In this document: positions 39,375-49,684 of the stretch, piece by piece | Position numbering within the stretch: position 1 is the stretch's first letter | Layout of the letters: each line of letters opens with the position of its first letter | Assembly: GCA_016712275.1 (NCBI GenBank) | Contig: JADJRI010000019.1 | Span: 1 to 64,000, forward strand | Reading direction: 5' to 3' | Origin: Planctomycetota bacterium | GTDB taxonomy: Bacteria; Planctomycetota; Phycisphaerae; UBA1845; UTPLA1 | DNA: 64,000 bases | The notes under the pieces: model-generated | Told to the model about the DNA's origin: nothing | What the model saw: only the letters and a program-made list of their open reading frames with translations | Database searches by the model: none | Position numbers and translations under genes: made by a program

Positions 39375-40571
39375 ATGGCCGACATGACCGGGCTTCACAT
39401 TCTGATCGTCCCCGCCTGGTGGCCCTCCCCAGAGCAGCCGACGGCCGGCGTCTTCTTTCGCGATTATGCCCTGGCCTATGCCGATGCCGGCGCGCGCGTC
39501 GGCGTTATTTTTCCAAATCTTGTCAGTTTCCGTCACTTGGGCCGCTCGCTCGTGCCAATCGTTCCGCGAATTGAGCGAGAATTTCTTTGCAAGGACATTC
39601 CAGTCATCCGCATTCGCGGGTTGCACACCGCGCTCGGCAGTCCGTCGCTTCAAATGTGGCGTTACCGATCATGGCTCAAACGCGGGCTTGAGGCCTATCG
39701 GAGCCTTCACGGCCAGCCCGACGTGATTCATGCCATGTGCTCCATACCAGCCGGCTGGGCCTGCACGACCTTGAGGGACGAATTGGCTTCGCGCGTCGTG
39801 ATGACCGAGCACTTTGGACCGTTTAGCGCGCAGATGACCCGGAATTCGGGCGAGTCCCTTGTTCGCGAAGCCGTTAGTAAAGCCGCTGAAGTCGTCACTG
39901 TGAGCGAACGAAGTCGCGAGGACATGGAGCGATTCGAACTTGGCCGCGAAATTCTTGTTTGCGGCAATCCGGTTGCTCGTGAATTTCTAGAGGCGCCTCT
40001 GCCGGCGGTCACCCGTAAGGGTCCTATTCGCGGATTGTTTGTCGGCAGGCTGTCAGTGGAGAAGGGTATTCGCGAATTGGTCGAGGCGGCAATTACCACC
40101 TCTATCGAACATAATGTAGAGTGGCATTTCGTCGGCGGGGGTGAGCGGCAATCATGGGTAATGGGGCGCTTTGATTCTTGGGGACGATCCGCGGGCGTCC
40201 GGTTCCATGGCGAATTGCCGCGCGAGCGCGTCGTGGAAGAAATGATTGTCGCCGACTTTCTCGTACTGCCAAGTTACGGTGAAACATTTGGAATGGTCGT
40301 CGCAGAAGCACTTTGCATCGGCCTGCCCGTTATCGTCACAAGTGGCACAGGCTGTGAAGAGTTTGTGGACTCAAGCAACGGTCGGCTGGTGGACATAGGA
40401 TCAGTCGAATCACTGCGGTCAGAGTTGACATTTATGATTGAGCATGCACGGGCGTTTGACAGAATTGCGTTATCCAAACATGCTCGTAGTCGCTTCAGTC
40501 ATCATGCCTTTTTGTCGTTCTATTCTGCCATTTTTCGGCAAGTCATAGACAAGTCCACCGAGAGAACGTGA
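39375..40571 (+). CDS. GT4-family glycosyltransferase
   Basis: A 398-residue GT-B enzyme: HILIVPAWWPSPEQPTAGVFFRDYA, DVIHAMCSIPAGW, VVTVSERSREDMERF and IRGLFVGRLSVEKGIRELVEA. The donor site LPSYGETFGMVVAEALCIGLPVIV has the E-x7-E pair. I chose the ATG at 39375, directly before the conserved start; the frame stays open for 31 further codons upstream through a hairpin repeat. With the divergent glycosyltransferase, asparagine synthase and HldE nearby it belongs to a cell-envelope polysaccharide region. Sugar specificity cannot be read. Confidence 0.88.
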   Translation: MADMTGLHILIVPAWWPSPEQPTAGVFFRDYALAYADAGARVGVIFPNLVSFRHLGRSLVPIVPRIEREFLCKDIPVIRIRGLHTALGSPSLQMWRYRSWLKRGLEAYRSLHGQPDVIHAMCSIPAGWACTTLRDELASRVVMTEHFGPFSAQMTRNSGESLVREAVSKAAEVVTVSERSREDMERFELGREILVCGNPVAREFLEAPLPAVTRKGPIRGLFVGRLSVEKGIRELVEAAITTSIEHNVEWHFVGGGERQSWVMGRFDSWGRSAGVRFHGELPRERVVEEMIVADFLVLPSYGETFGMVVAEALCIGLPVIVTSGTGCEEFVDSSNGRLVDIGSVESLRSELTFMIEHARAFDRIALSKHARSRFSHHAFLSFYSAIFRQVIDKSTERT

Positions 40572-40641
40572 ACATCTCGGCAAATCCTCGCAACTGCGTG
40601 GCGTTTTGACATTTTGACGCTTTGGCGTTTCTCTCTACGCC

Positions 40642-42644
40642 ATGTGCGGAATCGCCGGACTTCTTCTTGACGAGATCAACCCAGCCGCGCCTGACTGGCT
40701 CACTGCCATGACACAGGCATTGCACCATCGCGGGCCGGATGATGGCGGAGCGGTGGTCTTCGGCATGAACGGTTCGCCGGCGGTGGCGCGCGTGCTCGGC
40801 AGGCCCAATGAAGCCGTCGATTGGAAGTATGTGCCCGCCAAGCTGACACTCGGCGCGCGGCGACTGGCGATTGTCGACCTGTCGCCTGCGGGTCATCAGC
40901 CGATGTCAAGCCCGGATGGACGCGTGTGGCTGGTTTATAACGGTGAGATTTACAACCATGCCGAGCTGCGCAAGGAGCTGGTTGCGCGGGGGATGCCTTT
41001 TGTCGGACACTCCGATACCGAAGTTTTTTTGGCGGCCTATCGAGCGTGGGGAACGGACTGTTTCGCGATTCGACGGCATGTGGGGTGCGGCGATGGTCGA
41101 TTGGGCGGCCGGCCGGCTTTTTCTTTCTCGCGACCGATTCGGCATCAAGCCGCTGTATGTCACGAAATTCGCGCATGGCATGGGTTTTGCTTCAGAGATT
41201 AAGTCCCTTCTGCACCTGCCGGGCGCGATGCGCGGCGTGAACGAAGCGAGGCTTCGCGATTTTCTGTATGACGGACGCGTCGATCACACGGATGACACCC
41301 TGTTCGAAGGCATCTGGTCGGTGCCGCCGGGTTGCTGGATCGAGCTCGATGTACGCGGGCGAGGCACAATGCATGCGGGTGGCGCGGTGCGGCGATACTG
41401 GTGGCCTACCCATGTCTGGCGGGATGAGCCCGATGCGCCGCAGCACATTCGGGAAACCCTGACCGATTCAATTCGGAGCGCACCTGCAGGGCGATGCGCC
41501 GATCGGATCGTGCCTTTCCTGCGGCATCGACAGTTCCTCGATCGTGACGATCCTGCAAGCGTTGCGATCGGACGGCGCATTGGACGCCACGCCACTGACG
41601 CAGCACACCTTCACCGCCTCCCTGCCGAACAGCGGCGTCGATGAAGCGGGATTCGCCGATGCGGTGGTTCGCGCATGCGGCGGCTTGCAGCAACATGTCG
41701 TGACTCCGACACCGACGGGATTGTTGGCCGCGATGCCTTCGTTGTTATGTTGCCAGGAGCAGCCGTTCGCGCTGCCCAATGTGTACATGCAATGGGAAAT
41801 CATGCGATCCGCGCGGGATGCGGGGTTGAAGGTGCTGCTTGATGGGCAGGGGGCGGATGAAATCTTCTGCGGCTATGAAGGATATGTTCCGATGCATTTG
41901 GCGCATTTGCTCGGCCGGTTCTCGCTGGTGACTCTGCTGCGCGAATGGCGGGCGGCCAGGCATTTGCATTTTGCGCAAACAAGCTTGTTGCCCAGCGTGG
42001 TGGCCGCCGCGCTGCCGTCGAAGAGACGCAACGCCTGGAGGCTGCGCTCGAATGCACGAAAGCAGCCTTGGTTGTCGCGGGAATTGTTGGAGGCGGAGCA
42101 GGCGGCGGGCATGTGCGGCGAACTGGATATCACACCGCCGGATTCGATTGAAGTGCCAAAGGACGCACCCGCGGCGATGGGGCGCCTGTGGGAATTGTTT
42201 CGGCATGACAGCCTGCCCTCGCTGCTGCGGTTCGAGGACCGTAATTCAATGGCATTTTCGATTGAATCGCGCGTCCCATTCTTGTCGAACGGGATGGTGG
42301 AATATGCCATGGCGCTTCCGATTTCACAAAAAATCCGAAATGGTGTGCTGAAATCGCCGCTGCGCGATGCCATGCGCCAACGGGTGCCGGAATCGATTCT
42401 GGACCGTACAGACAAGCTCGGCTTTTCGGTCCCCATAGTCGATTGGATGAAGGGTGGCCTTCGCGCGTGGTGGAGCGACTTGCTGGCATCGCGCAGCTTT
42501 GCCGATCGCGGCTGCTTTGAGGTTAATCGATTGAATTCAGTGAAGGCGAGGCTGGAGCGTGGCGACACATTTGCCGCACGAAGTATCTGGCGAATGGCGC
42601 TGACGGAAGAGTGGGCACGCGTGTTTCTTGACAGGAGCGGTTAA
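40642..42644 (+). CDS. asnB: Asparagine synthase (glutamine-hydrolysing), two frameshifts
   Basis: MCGIAGLLL supplies the N-terminal nucleophile Cys2 of class II glutamine amidotransferases; HHRGPDD, YNGEIYNH and GHSDTEVFL follow. The frame shifts near 41061-41070 (GTDCFA to RFDGMWGAAMVDW) and again near 41470-41490, after which LQGDAPIGSCLSCGIDSSSIV carries the ATP PP-loop, where SGGxDS would be expected and SCGIDS is seen. VLLDGQGADEIFCGYEGY and IESRVPFLSNGMVEYA complete the synthase domain. The joined protein has about 668 residues, as for AsnB-type enzymes of exopolysaccharide or amidation clusters. In such gene clusters the enzyme often amidates sugars or peptides rather than making free asparagine. 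Confidence 0.85.
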
Positions 42645-42658
42645 GCTTCCGCCTGCCA

Positions 42659-42970
42659 TCACAGTTGTAATGCAAATGAAATCGCACGGCTCACTTCCAC
42701 GAATCGACGTGGATTCAAGGCAGTAATCAACCCGCCTATTTTTCGTTTCTGTACAGTTTGGATATGATCGAAACTGATGGCGCAATCGCGAGGCATTCCA
42801 TCGGCTTGCGTAAGCAGTACTTCAGTCGGTATGTCGCGTATTGTCGTTGTAATGGGAGCAATGGTGATTTCGTTCAGATATGAAATCGCCGAATCCCTGG
42901 TGAGAATCATTACGGGCCGGCGTTTATCCGGTTTTGGAAATCCATACCAACGGATATCGCCGTGTTTCAT
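42659..42970 (-). CDS. MazF/PemK-family toxin
   Basis: A 103-residue protein with the family pattern: GDIRWYGFP at the start, RRPVMILTRDSAI, ITIAPITTTIRDIPTEVLL, and GMPRDCAISFDHIQTVQKRKIG. These proteins are mRNA endoribonucleases. The ATG (42968-42970) overlaps the antitoxin stop as ATGA, so the toxin is translated together with and after its antitoxin. The Arg in the loop after strand 1 and the Thr/Ser in strand 3 are retained, so it should be active. Confidence 0.88.
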   Translation of the reverse strand: MKHGDIRWYGFPKPDKRRPVMILTRDSAISYLNEITIAPITTTIRDIPTEVLLTQADGMPRDCAISFDHIQTVQKRKIGGLITALNPRRFVEVSRAISFALQL

Positions 42971-43200
42971 AGATCGGGCCAAACCTGCTCACGGTGCCAC
43001 CGCTCAAATTCGCCTTTTCGAGCCGGCTTTCGTTTATAACCTTCCTTGTGCTTCTTTTCGTTTTCTCGCACCTTCAGCCGATCAAGCGCGGCTCTAAGCG
43101 CTTCGCGGGCAAAAGCAGAGCGCGTCGTGCGCAGCTTTCGCACGGCCCGATCGACATCCTCGACCAGGGTCTCTTCCAGCGTCATTTGGACGGTTCTCAT
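42967..43200 (-). CDS. Ribbon-helix-helix antitoxin (MazE-like)
   Basis: A 77-residue protein: MRTVQMTLEETLVEDVDRAVRK is a ribbon-helix-helix DNA-binding start, followed by TRSAFAREALRAALDRL. The Lys/Arg-rich C-terminal half probably wraps the toxin. AAGGTG stands six bases before the ATG at 43200. It is directly downstream of a promoter whose -10 box is covered by a perfect inverted repeat, the typical self-repression of such operons. Confidence 0.85.
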   Translation of the reverse strand: MRTVQMTLEETLVEDVDRAVRKLRTTRSAFAREALRAALDRLKVRENEKKHKEGYKRKPARKGEFERWHREQVWPDL

Positions 43201-43211
43201 GCCATTCACCT

Positions 43212-43250
43212 TATAGCTAGAATCATAGCTATAGTTTGACGATGATTCAA
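43212..43250 (-). promoter_or_regulatory. Toxin-antitoxin promoter with palindromic operator
   Basis: On the minus strand: -35 TTGAAT (43245-43250), a 17-base spacer, -10 TATGAT (43222-43227). The perfect palindrome TATAGCTA-TGATTC-TAGCTATA (43212-43233) covers the -10 box and ends 12 bases before the antitoxin start. Binding by the ribbon-helix-helix antitoxin would block RNA polymerase. Confidence 0.8.
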
Positions 43251-43289
43251 GTTCCCCTAATCGCGCAGTGGCATTCGGTTTAAGCCGGT

Positions 43290-44768
43290 TTATTCGCTCT
43301 TTTTGACCCGCCTTACCATCTCCGTCGTGCTGATGCCCTCAACCAGCGGCGCAAGAACCACTTTCCCGCCGCGGGCTTCGATGGCGTCCTGGCCGGCGAT
43401 GGACTTGCCCTCCCAGTCGCGGCCTTTGATCAGAATGTCGGGCTGGATGGTCTCAATGAGATGCTGGGGCGTGTCGTCGTCGAATATGACCACATAGTCG
43501 ATATCGGCCAGCGCTGCCAACACTGTGGCACGCTGCTCCTGTCCGATGATCGGACGGCCCTTGCCCTTGCTCAAGCGTTTCACGGAGGCGTCGCTGTTGA
43601 GCCCCACGACGACCACGTCTCCCTGGTTGCGGCATAGGGCGAAGGTGGCCACATGACCTGCGTGAAGCAGGTCGTAGCAGCCATTGGTGAAGACGATCTT
43701 GTGCCCCCGGTTTCGTCGCCGCGCAAGCTCGGGCACAAGCTGCTCGAGCGTGCGTGTTTTTCCGAGCTCGTTATGGTGTTCCAGATAAATCTCGCCCAGC
43801 ACTTCGTCACGGGTGATGGGCACACAGCCGAATTTCTCGACCTCAAGGCCGCCGGCGATATTGGCCAGCGCCGCGGCCTCTCGCAACGTGCCTCCCGCGG
43901 CTAGTGCCACGGCCATGGCCGCCAGCACTTCATCCCCGCGCCGGTGACGTCGGGACATCCCGTTTCTTGGTGGGAATGTGTTCATACGCGCCGTCGGGAC
44001 CAATGACGACAATGCCGTCGGCATCAAGCGTGATGCACGCGTTTTCAGTACGACATGCCTCGAGGATCTGTCGGGATGCCGTTTCAACGGCGTCCATGGT
44101 GCGAAGCCGCAGGCCGGTGATTTTCTCGGTTTCGGCGCGATTTGGGGTCATGGCCGTCGCTCCGGCATAGCGGCTGTAGTCGTTGATGTTGGCGGGTCGA
44201 CCAGAACCGGAATGCCCCTGATCCGGGCCAAGCGCACCACCTCGCTGGATAGTGCCTCCGTAACGACACCCTTATTATAGTCTTCGATGCAAACCACCGA
44301 GCAGACGCTCATGTGACGCTCGACTTGATCAATCAGCCTGCGGACGGTCACGTCGCCAACCGGTTCGGTCGATTCATCATCGATGCGGATGAGCTGCTGG
44401 CGATGTCGATGCTGGGCAAGACCGATGAGCCGCGTCTTGCGCGTCGTCCGGCGTCCACGCACGCGAACCAGCCCTTCCGCATCCGCGCCGGCCTGGGTCA
44501 GCATGTCGGCAAGCCGCTGGCCGTCGGGATGCTCGCCAACCAATCCGACGCAGTGTGCGACTGCGCCAAGAGCGGCGATATCCGCGGCGACGGAGCCCGC
44601 GCCGCCGAGCGAATCTTCCTCATCGACGACGCGCAGCACGGGAACCGGTGCCTCGGGGCTGACCCGCTCGGCGTCGCCATAGAGGTAATGATCGATCATG
44701 TAATCTCCGATGACAAGAATGTGCCGGTCCCGGGGATTTTCAATGAGATCGCAAAGTCGTTGCCACAT
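43290..44768 (-). CDS. hldE: Bifunctional heptose-7-P kinase / heptose-1-P adenylyltransferase, frameshifted
   Basis: The N-terminal ribokinase-type half has HILVIGDYMIDHYLYG, SLGGAGSVAADIAALGA and, after a shift at the G run 44194-44196 (minus-strand CCC), INDYSRYAGATAMTPN. The kinase signature DVTGAGDEVLAAMAVALA is only read after two more one-base corrections, at the CCC near 43955-43958 and the GGGG at 43936-43940. The C-terminal half has the nucleotidyltransferase motif TNGCYDLLHAGHV and IGQEQRATVLAALADIDYV. Joined, about 493 residues, the length of HldE. It makes ADP-heptose for LPS core together with GmhA/GmhB/HldD, which are not in this window. It supplies the GT9 enzyme at 27759-28862. 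Confidence 0.9.
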
Positions 44769-45503
44769 GCAGGGGAGTCCTTATTCAAAGAGACCGGCAT
44801 TCAAAACGAAAGAGAAAACTGTCGAATTCGGCAAACAAAGGATGACTGCTTCGAGAATTAAGAACGCTGTAGGTGTCGTCTTGGTGAATCGTGAGCCCGG
44901 CAATGATATTGATTCGACCCATGATGCTCACATGACCTTGGCTATTGCAAAATGCTACGATGACACATTGCCTTTCAACTGTGGCAAACTCGTTTTTCGA
45001 ATTCTCCGCTTCGGCATGCGGCAGTAAACCGGGTTGCCAAACTTTTCAGGACATCACATTGATATCGTTGCCGTTCTTGTATCTCATTCCGTTCGATTCA
45101 GCGCCTAAGCAGCACGAAACGCGACATCTTAGCGTACTTGAGCCTCACACTGTGTATCGCGGGTGATTTGCACTTTTACAGGAAACGATGAATCTGCGCG
45201 GTACGGCCAAACATAATGGGCAGCTCTAGTGTTCGATAGAATAATAAGTTGCATTCATACTGGCTTGTTCTTTGATAGGATTTCCGCATTGTGCCATCAA
45301 CGCGGTTGGGTTTTCAGTACCTTTTTTGACGCCTAATCCGCACTTTCAGCATCATCGCGCAAGATTCGTCCCATAAAAACTAAAGTCGGCAAGATTCGCC
45401 CGCCGAATCATCATTATCGGATTCAGCGGCCGGTTGCCCGGTCACTGAAATGCCAAAACCAGCAATTATTGCGGCTTGTCGGCCGCTTCAGGGGTCTTGC
45501 GCG
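44769..45503. other. 735-base intergenic region, divergent hldE / ParA-CBM48
   Basis: This is the longest gap in the window and is richer in A+T than the genes around it. The open frames crossing it are short and of poor composition. I found no tRNA, hairpin or obvious promoter that I would defend; AGGGGTCTTGCGCG just before 45504 is the likely ribosome-binding site of the ParA gene. Confidence 0.5.
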
Positions 45504-46867
45504 ATGAGAATTGTTGCGATTGCCAATCAAAAAGGCGGATGTGGAAAAACAACCGTGGCCATCAATTTGGCCGCGTGCCTTGCTCGTGAGGGTCAACGGA
45601 CGCTGATCGTCGACCTTGATCCACAGGGTCACTGTGCCCTCGGTCTGGCGGTGCCGGAGGAACAAATCGAAGTCAGCGTTGCCTCGATCCTCTCGACCGA
45701 TTCGTCGGGTCAGCAGCCGGACCTCTCGCGGGTCATTTGGCAAATTTCGACGAATTTCGACCTGATGCCTTCCAAGATCGACCTTGCAAATCTGGAACAG
45801 GCGCTCGCCGGTGTCGAAGGCCGCGAAAAACGATTGCGACATTCACTCTCGACCATTCAAAACAAATATGATTTTGTCATTGTGGATACGCCCCGACCGT
45901 CGGTTTTCTGACGCAAAGCGCGCTGTTTGCCGCCGATGAGGTGATTGTGCCGGTGGACACCGGGTATTTTTCACTTCATGGGTTGTCCAAGCAGCTCGAA
46001 ACCATTCGGCAGCTTCGCACGGCCTGGAACAAACATCTGACGCTTCGCATTCTTGCGAATCACTACGATGTGCGCACAAAGCTCGCGCGGGAGATTCTGG
46101 CGGAGTTGCGCAAGCGGCACGGCGATGCGATGTTCACCACGTTTATCAACTTCAACACGAAGTTGAAAGAGAGCTCCAGCCTCGGGCAGCCCATTACGGA
46201 ATACGATCCGGCCAGCAGCGGCTGCAAGGATTTCGTGCGATTTGCGCGAGAGTTGATTGCACTGAAGGCGGTGAGCGCCGCGGCCGAAGTTCTGGCGACA
46301 CCGACCTTACAAGTGGCCGAGCCTGTTCGAGAAACACCGGTGGCGAGAACGGCCCAGGAAAAAACCCTGCTGGCCCGAGCCGATGCGCTGGCGGCCGACG
46401 CAAGCAAGCTGCTCGCGACCTCGCTGACACTCATAGGACCGCATCGACGGGCGATCGAGACGCCGATGCCATCGGCAAACAACTCGATTGCATCACTTGC
46501 GGCATCTTCGGAAGCGCCGGCCCGTCAATCGGCCCAGGCCCATGCCCAGGCAGCGCGCAAGATCGAGCACCTGTACGGCCCGCAGCCCATGGACGACGGC
46601 GTCCTGTTTGTGGCACGCGCCAGCAACGCTCATCGAATGCAAATTGCCGGAGACTTCAACGACTGGAATCCGGATCGATCGCCCATGATGCGAATTGACG
46701 ACGAGACGTTTCAGGTCAAGTTGCCGTTGCGCCCTGGAAAATACGGCTACCGGTATGTGATTGACGGCCAGTGGCGGAACGACCCCGCGAATCATCGCAC
46801 GGAGCTCAATCCGTTTGGCGAGTTGAACAATATCGTCACGGTCGGCGGTGTGGCTGTCGGGGTCTGA
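45504..46867 (+). CDS. ParA/MinD-type ATPase fused to a CBM48 glycogen-binding domain, frameshifted
   Basis: The N-terminal part is a ParA-family ATPase: MRIVAIANQKGGCGKTTVAIN (deviant Walker A with the signature Lys), VDLDPQGHCALGL and YDFVIVDTP (Walker B). At the CCCC run 45891-45894 one C is missing; the second frame then gives TVGFLTQSALFAADEVIVPVDTGYFSL, completing the ParA fold. A 100-residue Ala-rich linker leads to a C-terminal domain (last 80 residues) of the AMPK-beta/isoamylase early-set type: IAGDFNDWNPDRSPM, YGYRYVIDGQWRNDP, GELNNIVTV, with the two Trp residues that bind glycogen in AMPK. About 455 residues in all. ParA ATPases position plasmids, chromosomes or protein bodies; the added domain suggests positioning or partitioning of glycogen. 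It is alone on the plus strand. Confidence 0.82.
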
Positions 46868-47068
46868 TCTTCGTGATTAGACTCAAAACTGAAGTACAAC
46901 GTTGCAGCCATTCGAAAAGCACGATCGAGTGAATTTCCGGTTGTGAGCTTTCTTGCATCCGGTGCGAGTGCGACTCGTGCAACAAGTAAGCGTCAAAACC
47001 AAGCTGATTGGTTTTGTTAAGGGCCCGCTTTAGATTCGGAATGGGAGTCTTTTGCACCGCACCGAGAA

Positions 47069-49597
47069 TCAGATCCCTTCCTTTGTGTCTCCGGGCTTGG
47101 CCTCCATCTCGATGCTGATCTTCAGCCACTTTTTCGCTTCTGATTGTTTGCCCCATTTGGAATAGAGCTTCTCAAGTCTCAACGCCGATTCGGCGAGCTC
47201 GTGCGGCGATGCCTGCTTGCCGCGTTTGAGGGCGTCGAAACAGTTGAGCAACAACGGCTCGGCTTCGTCGAGCCGCCCTTGATCGACAAAGGACAGGCCG
47301 AGAAATCCACGTGCCTCAACTGTGGCACGATTGTCCGATCCATACGCCTTGGCTCGAATCTGCGATGCCTCTTGAAATAACGGCTCCGCCTCCCCCGGCC
47401 GATTTTTGTTCAGGTGAACCACGCCGAATGTGATTAGCGTGGTGGCCAATTCCGGATGCGCGGGCGGCAGAATGCGCCGCCGTTCGGCAAGCACATCGCG
47501 AATCAATTCCTCAGCTTCCCGCGATTCGCCGCTTTGCGCCAAAAGCCAGGCAAGGTTGCCGCGAAGCCTCAGAAGCGTACCAGCGCCGCCATACATATTG
47601 ACATCGACTCGTTTGATCGCTTCTCGCAGGAAGGGCACGCCATCCCCGTATTTGCCCTTGGAGGCTAGAACGCCGGCAAGCGTATTGAGAATGGAAGGAA
47701 GTGCGTTGCCGCCCTGTGGCGTGGATCGAAAAACTTCCACCAATTCTCGAAGCGACTCTTCAGCGCCGTCGAGGTTACCGTGCTCTTCCTGCACTTCGGC
47801 CAATCGCTGCAACAGGATCGAACCGTGAATGTCCCCGGAGAGTCCTTGCCGCTTTCGCATGATGGACAGCGCTTTTTGGTATGCAAGTTCGGCTCCGTCG
47901 AGTTGCCCCAGTCTCTTCAGGACAGTTCCAAGAGATTCGGCGGTTTCAGCCAGATCCATCGATTCCGAATCGATCGCAAAGCGCTTCTCGTAGGCGCCGG
48001 CAAGCATTCGCTTGGCTTCCTCATACAGGCCGAGGTTTTCATAGACGCTGCCCAAGGTCTGCATCAGCGTTGCCTGTACGGCCGGACTGCCTTCGAGACT
48101 CTGGGTCATCCGCTCCGCGCCCTTGTCGAGCAATTGCCGTGCCGTAACAGTTGCGCCTTGTGCAATTTCCGGGTCAGACACCGAGAAAACATCAACGAGA
48201 TACTTGGTGATTTGTTTCGCGGTCTCTGCTTCCTGCTTCGCGCGTTGCGCTTCTGACTCGGCATTTTTTTCCGCCACCGTGGCGCGCTGAAGGTTGTGAG
48301 AGGCATTCGAATAAAGAATGCTCATGGCGATGCCGAAGCCGATGACCAGAAGCAACATCACTGCGGCCAGAGCGGCCGGCGCCTTGTGACGGCTGATCAG
48401 TTTCGAGATTTGATAGGCCAGCGTCGGCGGGCGTGCCAGAATCGGCTGATTGGCGAGGTATCGACCGATGTCGTCCGCAAGTGCTGATGCTCCGGTGTAT
48501 CGCCGCGGCGGCTCCTTTTCAAGGGCTTTCAGGGCGATGGTTTCAATGTCGGCGTCCAATGTTCGATCGTGCAGGGACATTCGCCCCGGCGTCTGTTCGC
48601 AGATGACACGGGCGGATTCTGTCAGGCGCGTGCGGTCGATGGCATAGGGGAGCGAGCCGGTGAGTAACTCATAAAGAATGACGCCAAGGGAATAAACGTC
48701 GCTCCTCGTGTCAATCTCGTTCAGATCGCCGCGGACCTGCTCGGGGCTCATGTAGGGCAGCGTGCCTTGAATGCGGCCCTCTTCGTTGGGTGATGTCACG
48801 GCTGGGACACTGCCATCAGACTCAAGTATCTTGGCCAGGCCGAAGTCGAGGACTTTTGGTGAAGGGTCTCGCGCGTGCGATGACGCGGACAATGGCAGAT
48901 CGTTTGAGGACTGAGATTCACCGCCAGCCAGCGAATTGATGGATGCTGGATCAGATGATTCCACAACAACGAGAATATTTCCCGGTTTCAGGTCGCGGTG
49001 AATCACGCCACGCTGATGGGCATAGGCAATCGCGTCACAAACGCTACGGAAAAGACGCAGCTTCTCCTCAACCGAAAGGTCATTCCGCCTTGCATACTCA
49101 TTGAGGGGAAGCCCATCGACCAATTCCATCGTATAGAAAGCGCGACCGGCGGCATCTTCACCCGCCTCATAAATCGCTGCGATCGAGGGATGTTTCAACC
49201 GGGCCAGCGCGTGAGCCTCGCGCTGAAACATTTTGGCGATGCGGCCGTCGGACCCAAGGCCGGCGTGAAGAACCTTGATCGCAACGGCTCGACGCGGATT
49301 AAGCTGTTCCGCCTTGTACACAATTCCCATGCCGCCTCGGCCGATTTCGCGAGCGATCTTGTAAGAACCGATGTGCGTCGGTGGGGCGGGCCGGTCAGAG
49401 GTGGGCCGGCTGATTCGACGGTTCATCACCTGACGAACGGGCTCAACAAATAGGTTGTTTTCGCGCACATCCTCAAGAACTCGATGGCACGCGTCGCAGG
49501 AAGCAGCATGCGATTCGATAAACGTGGATTCGGGGCTGCCAAGTTCGCCGCTGACAAGCCGCTCGAAGTCCGTGATGTCGGGGCAGGCTGCGTTCAT
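47069..49597 (-). CDS. Ser/Thr protein kinase with N-terminal zinc finger and C-terminal TPR repeats
   Basis: Residues about 10-45 form a zinc-finger of anti-sigma type (HAASCDACHRVL: H-x3-C-x2-C). The Hanks kinase domain follows (about 77-360): IGRGGMGIVYKAE, AIKVL, IHRDLKPGNI, LDFGLAK, YMSPEQVRG and DVYSLGVILYELL. One membrane helix (PAALAAVMLLLVIGFGIAMSILY, about 405) separates it from an external part with at least eight TPR units of the AEELIRDVLAERRRIL / EAEPLFQEASQIRAKAYG type. The upstream gene on the same strand is an ECF sigma factor. The zinc finger suggests that the kinase also holds or senses that sigma factor. This layout is known from planctomycetes; the target is not known. 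Confidence 0.92.
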   Translation of the reverse strand: MNAACPDITDFERLVSGELGSPESTFIESHAASCDACHRVLEDVRENNLFVEPVRQVMNRRISRPTSDRPAPPTHIGSYKIAREIGRGGMGIVYKAEQLNPRRAVAIKVLHAGLGSDGRIAKMFQREAHALARLKHPSIAAIYEAGEDAAGRAFYTMELVDGLPLNEYARRNDLSVEEKLRLFRSVCDAIAYAHQRGVIHRDLKPGNILVVVESSDPASINSLAGGESQSSNDLPLSASSHARDPSPKVLDFGLAKILESDGSVPAVTSPNEEGRIQGTLPYMSPEQVRGDLNEIDTRSDVYSLGVILYELLTGSLPYAIDRTRLTESARVICEQTPGRMSLHDRTLDADIETIALKALEKEPPRRYTGASALADDIGRYLANQPILARPPTLAYQISKLISRHKAPAALAAVMLLLVIGFGIAMSILYSNASHNLQRATVAEKNAESEAQRAKQEAETAKQITKYLVDVFSVSDPEIAQGATVTARQLLDKGAERMTQSLEGSPAVQATLMQTLGSVYENLGLYEEAKRMLAGAYEKRFAIDSESMDLAETAESLGTVLKRLGQLDGAELAYQKALSIMRKRQGLSGDIHGSILLQRLAEVQEEHGNLDGAEESLRELVEVFRSTPQGGNALPSILNTLAGVLASKGKYGDGVPFLREAIKRVDVNMYGGAGTLLRLRGNLAWLLAQSGESREAEELIRDVLAERRRILPPAHPELATTLITFGVVHLNKNRPGEAEPLFQEASQIRAKAYGSDNRATVEARGFLGLSFVDQGRLDEAEPLLLNCFDALKRGKQASPHELAESALRLEKLYSKWGKQSEAKKWLKISIEMEAKPGDTKEGI

Positions 49598-49684
49598 GTC
49601 GAAAAGCTACACTGGTAATCCAATCAGGCGCACATGTGACGCCAGTCATAGGCCGACATAAATGTGTGCCACATTTTGACTTGG

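Noticed and set aside
44769..45503. A tRNA or small gene in the 735-base gap
   Set aside because: No cloverleaf with proper acceptor and T arm could be built, and the open frames are too short and poor.
45504..46867. Programmed frameshifting in the ParA-CBM48 gene
   Set aside because: There is no slippery heptamer with a downstream structure, and similar breaks occur at C/G runs in many unrelated genes of the window.
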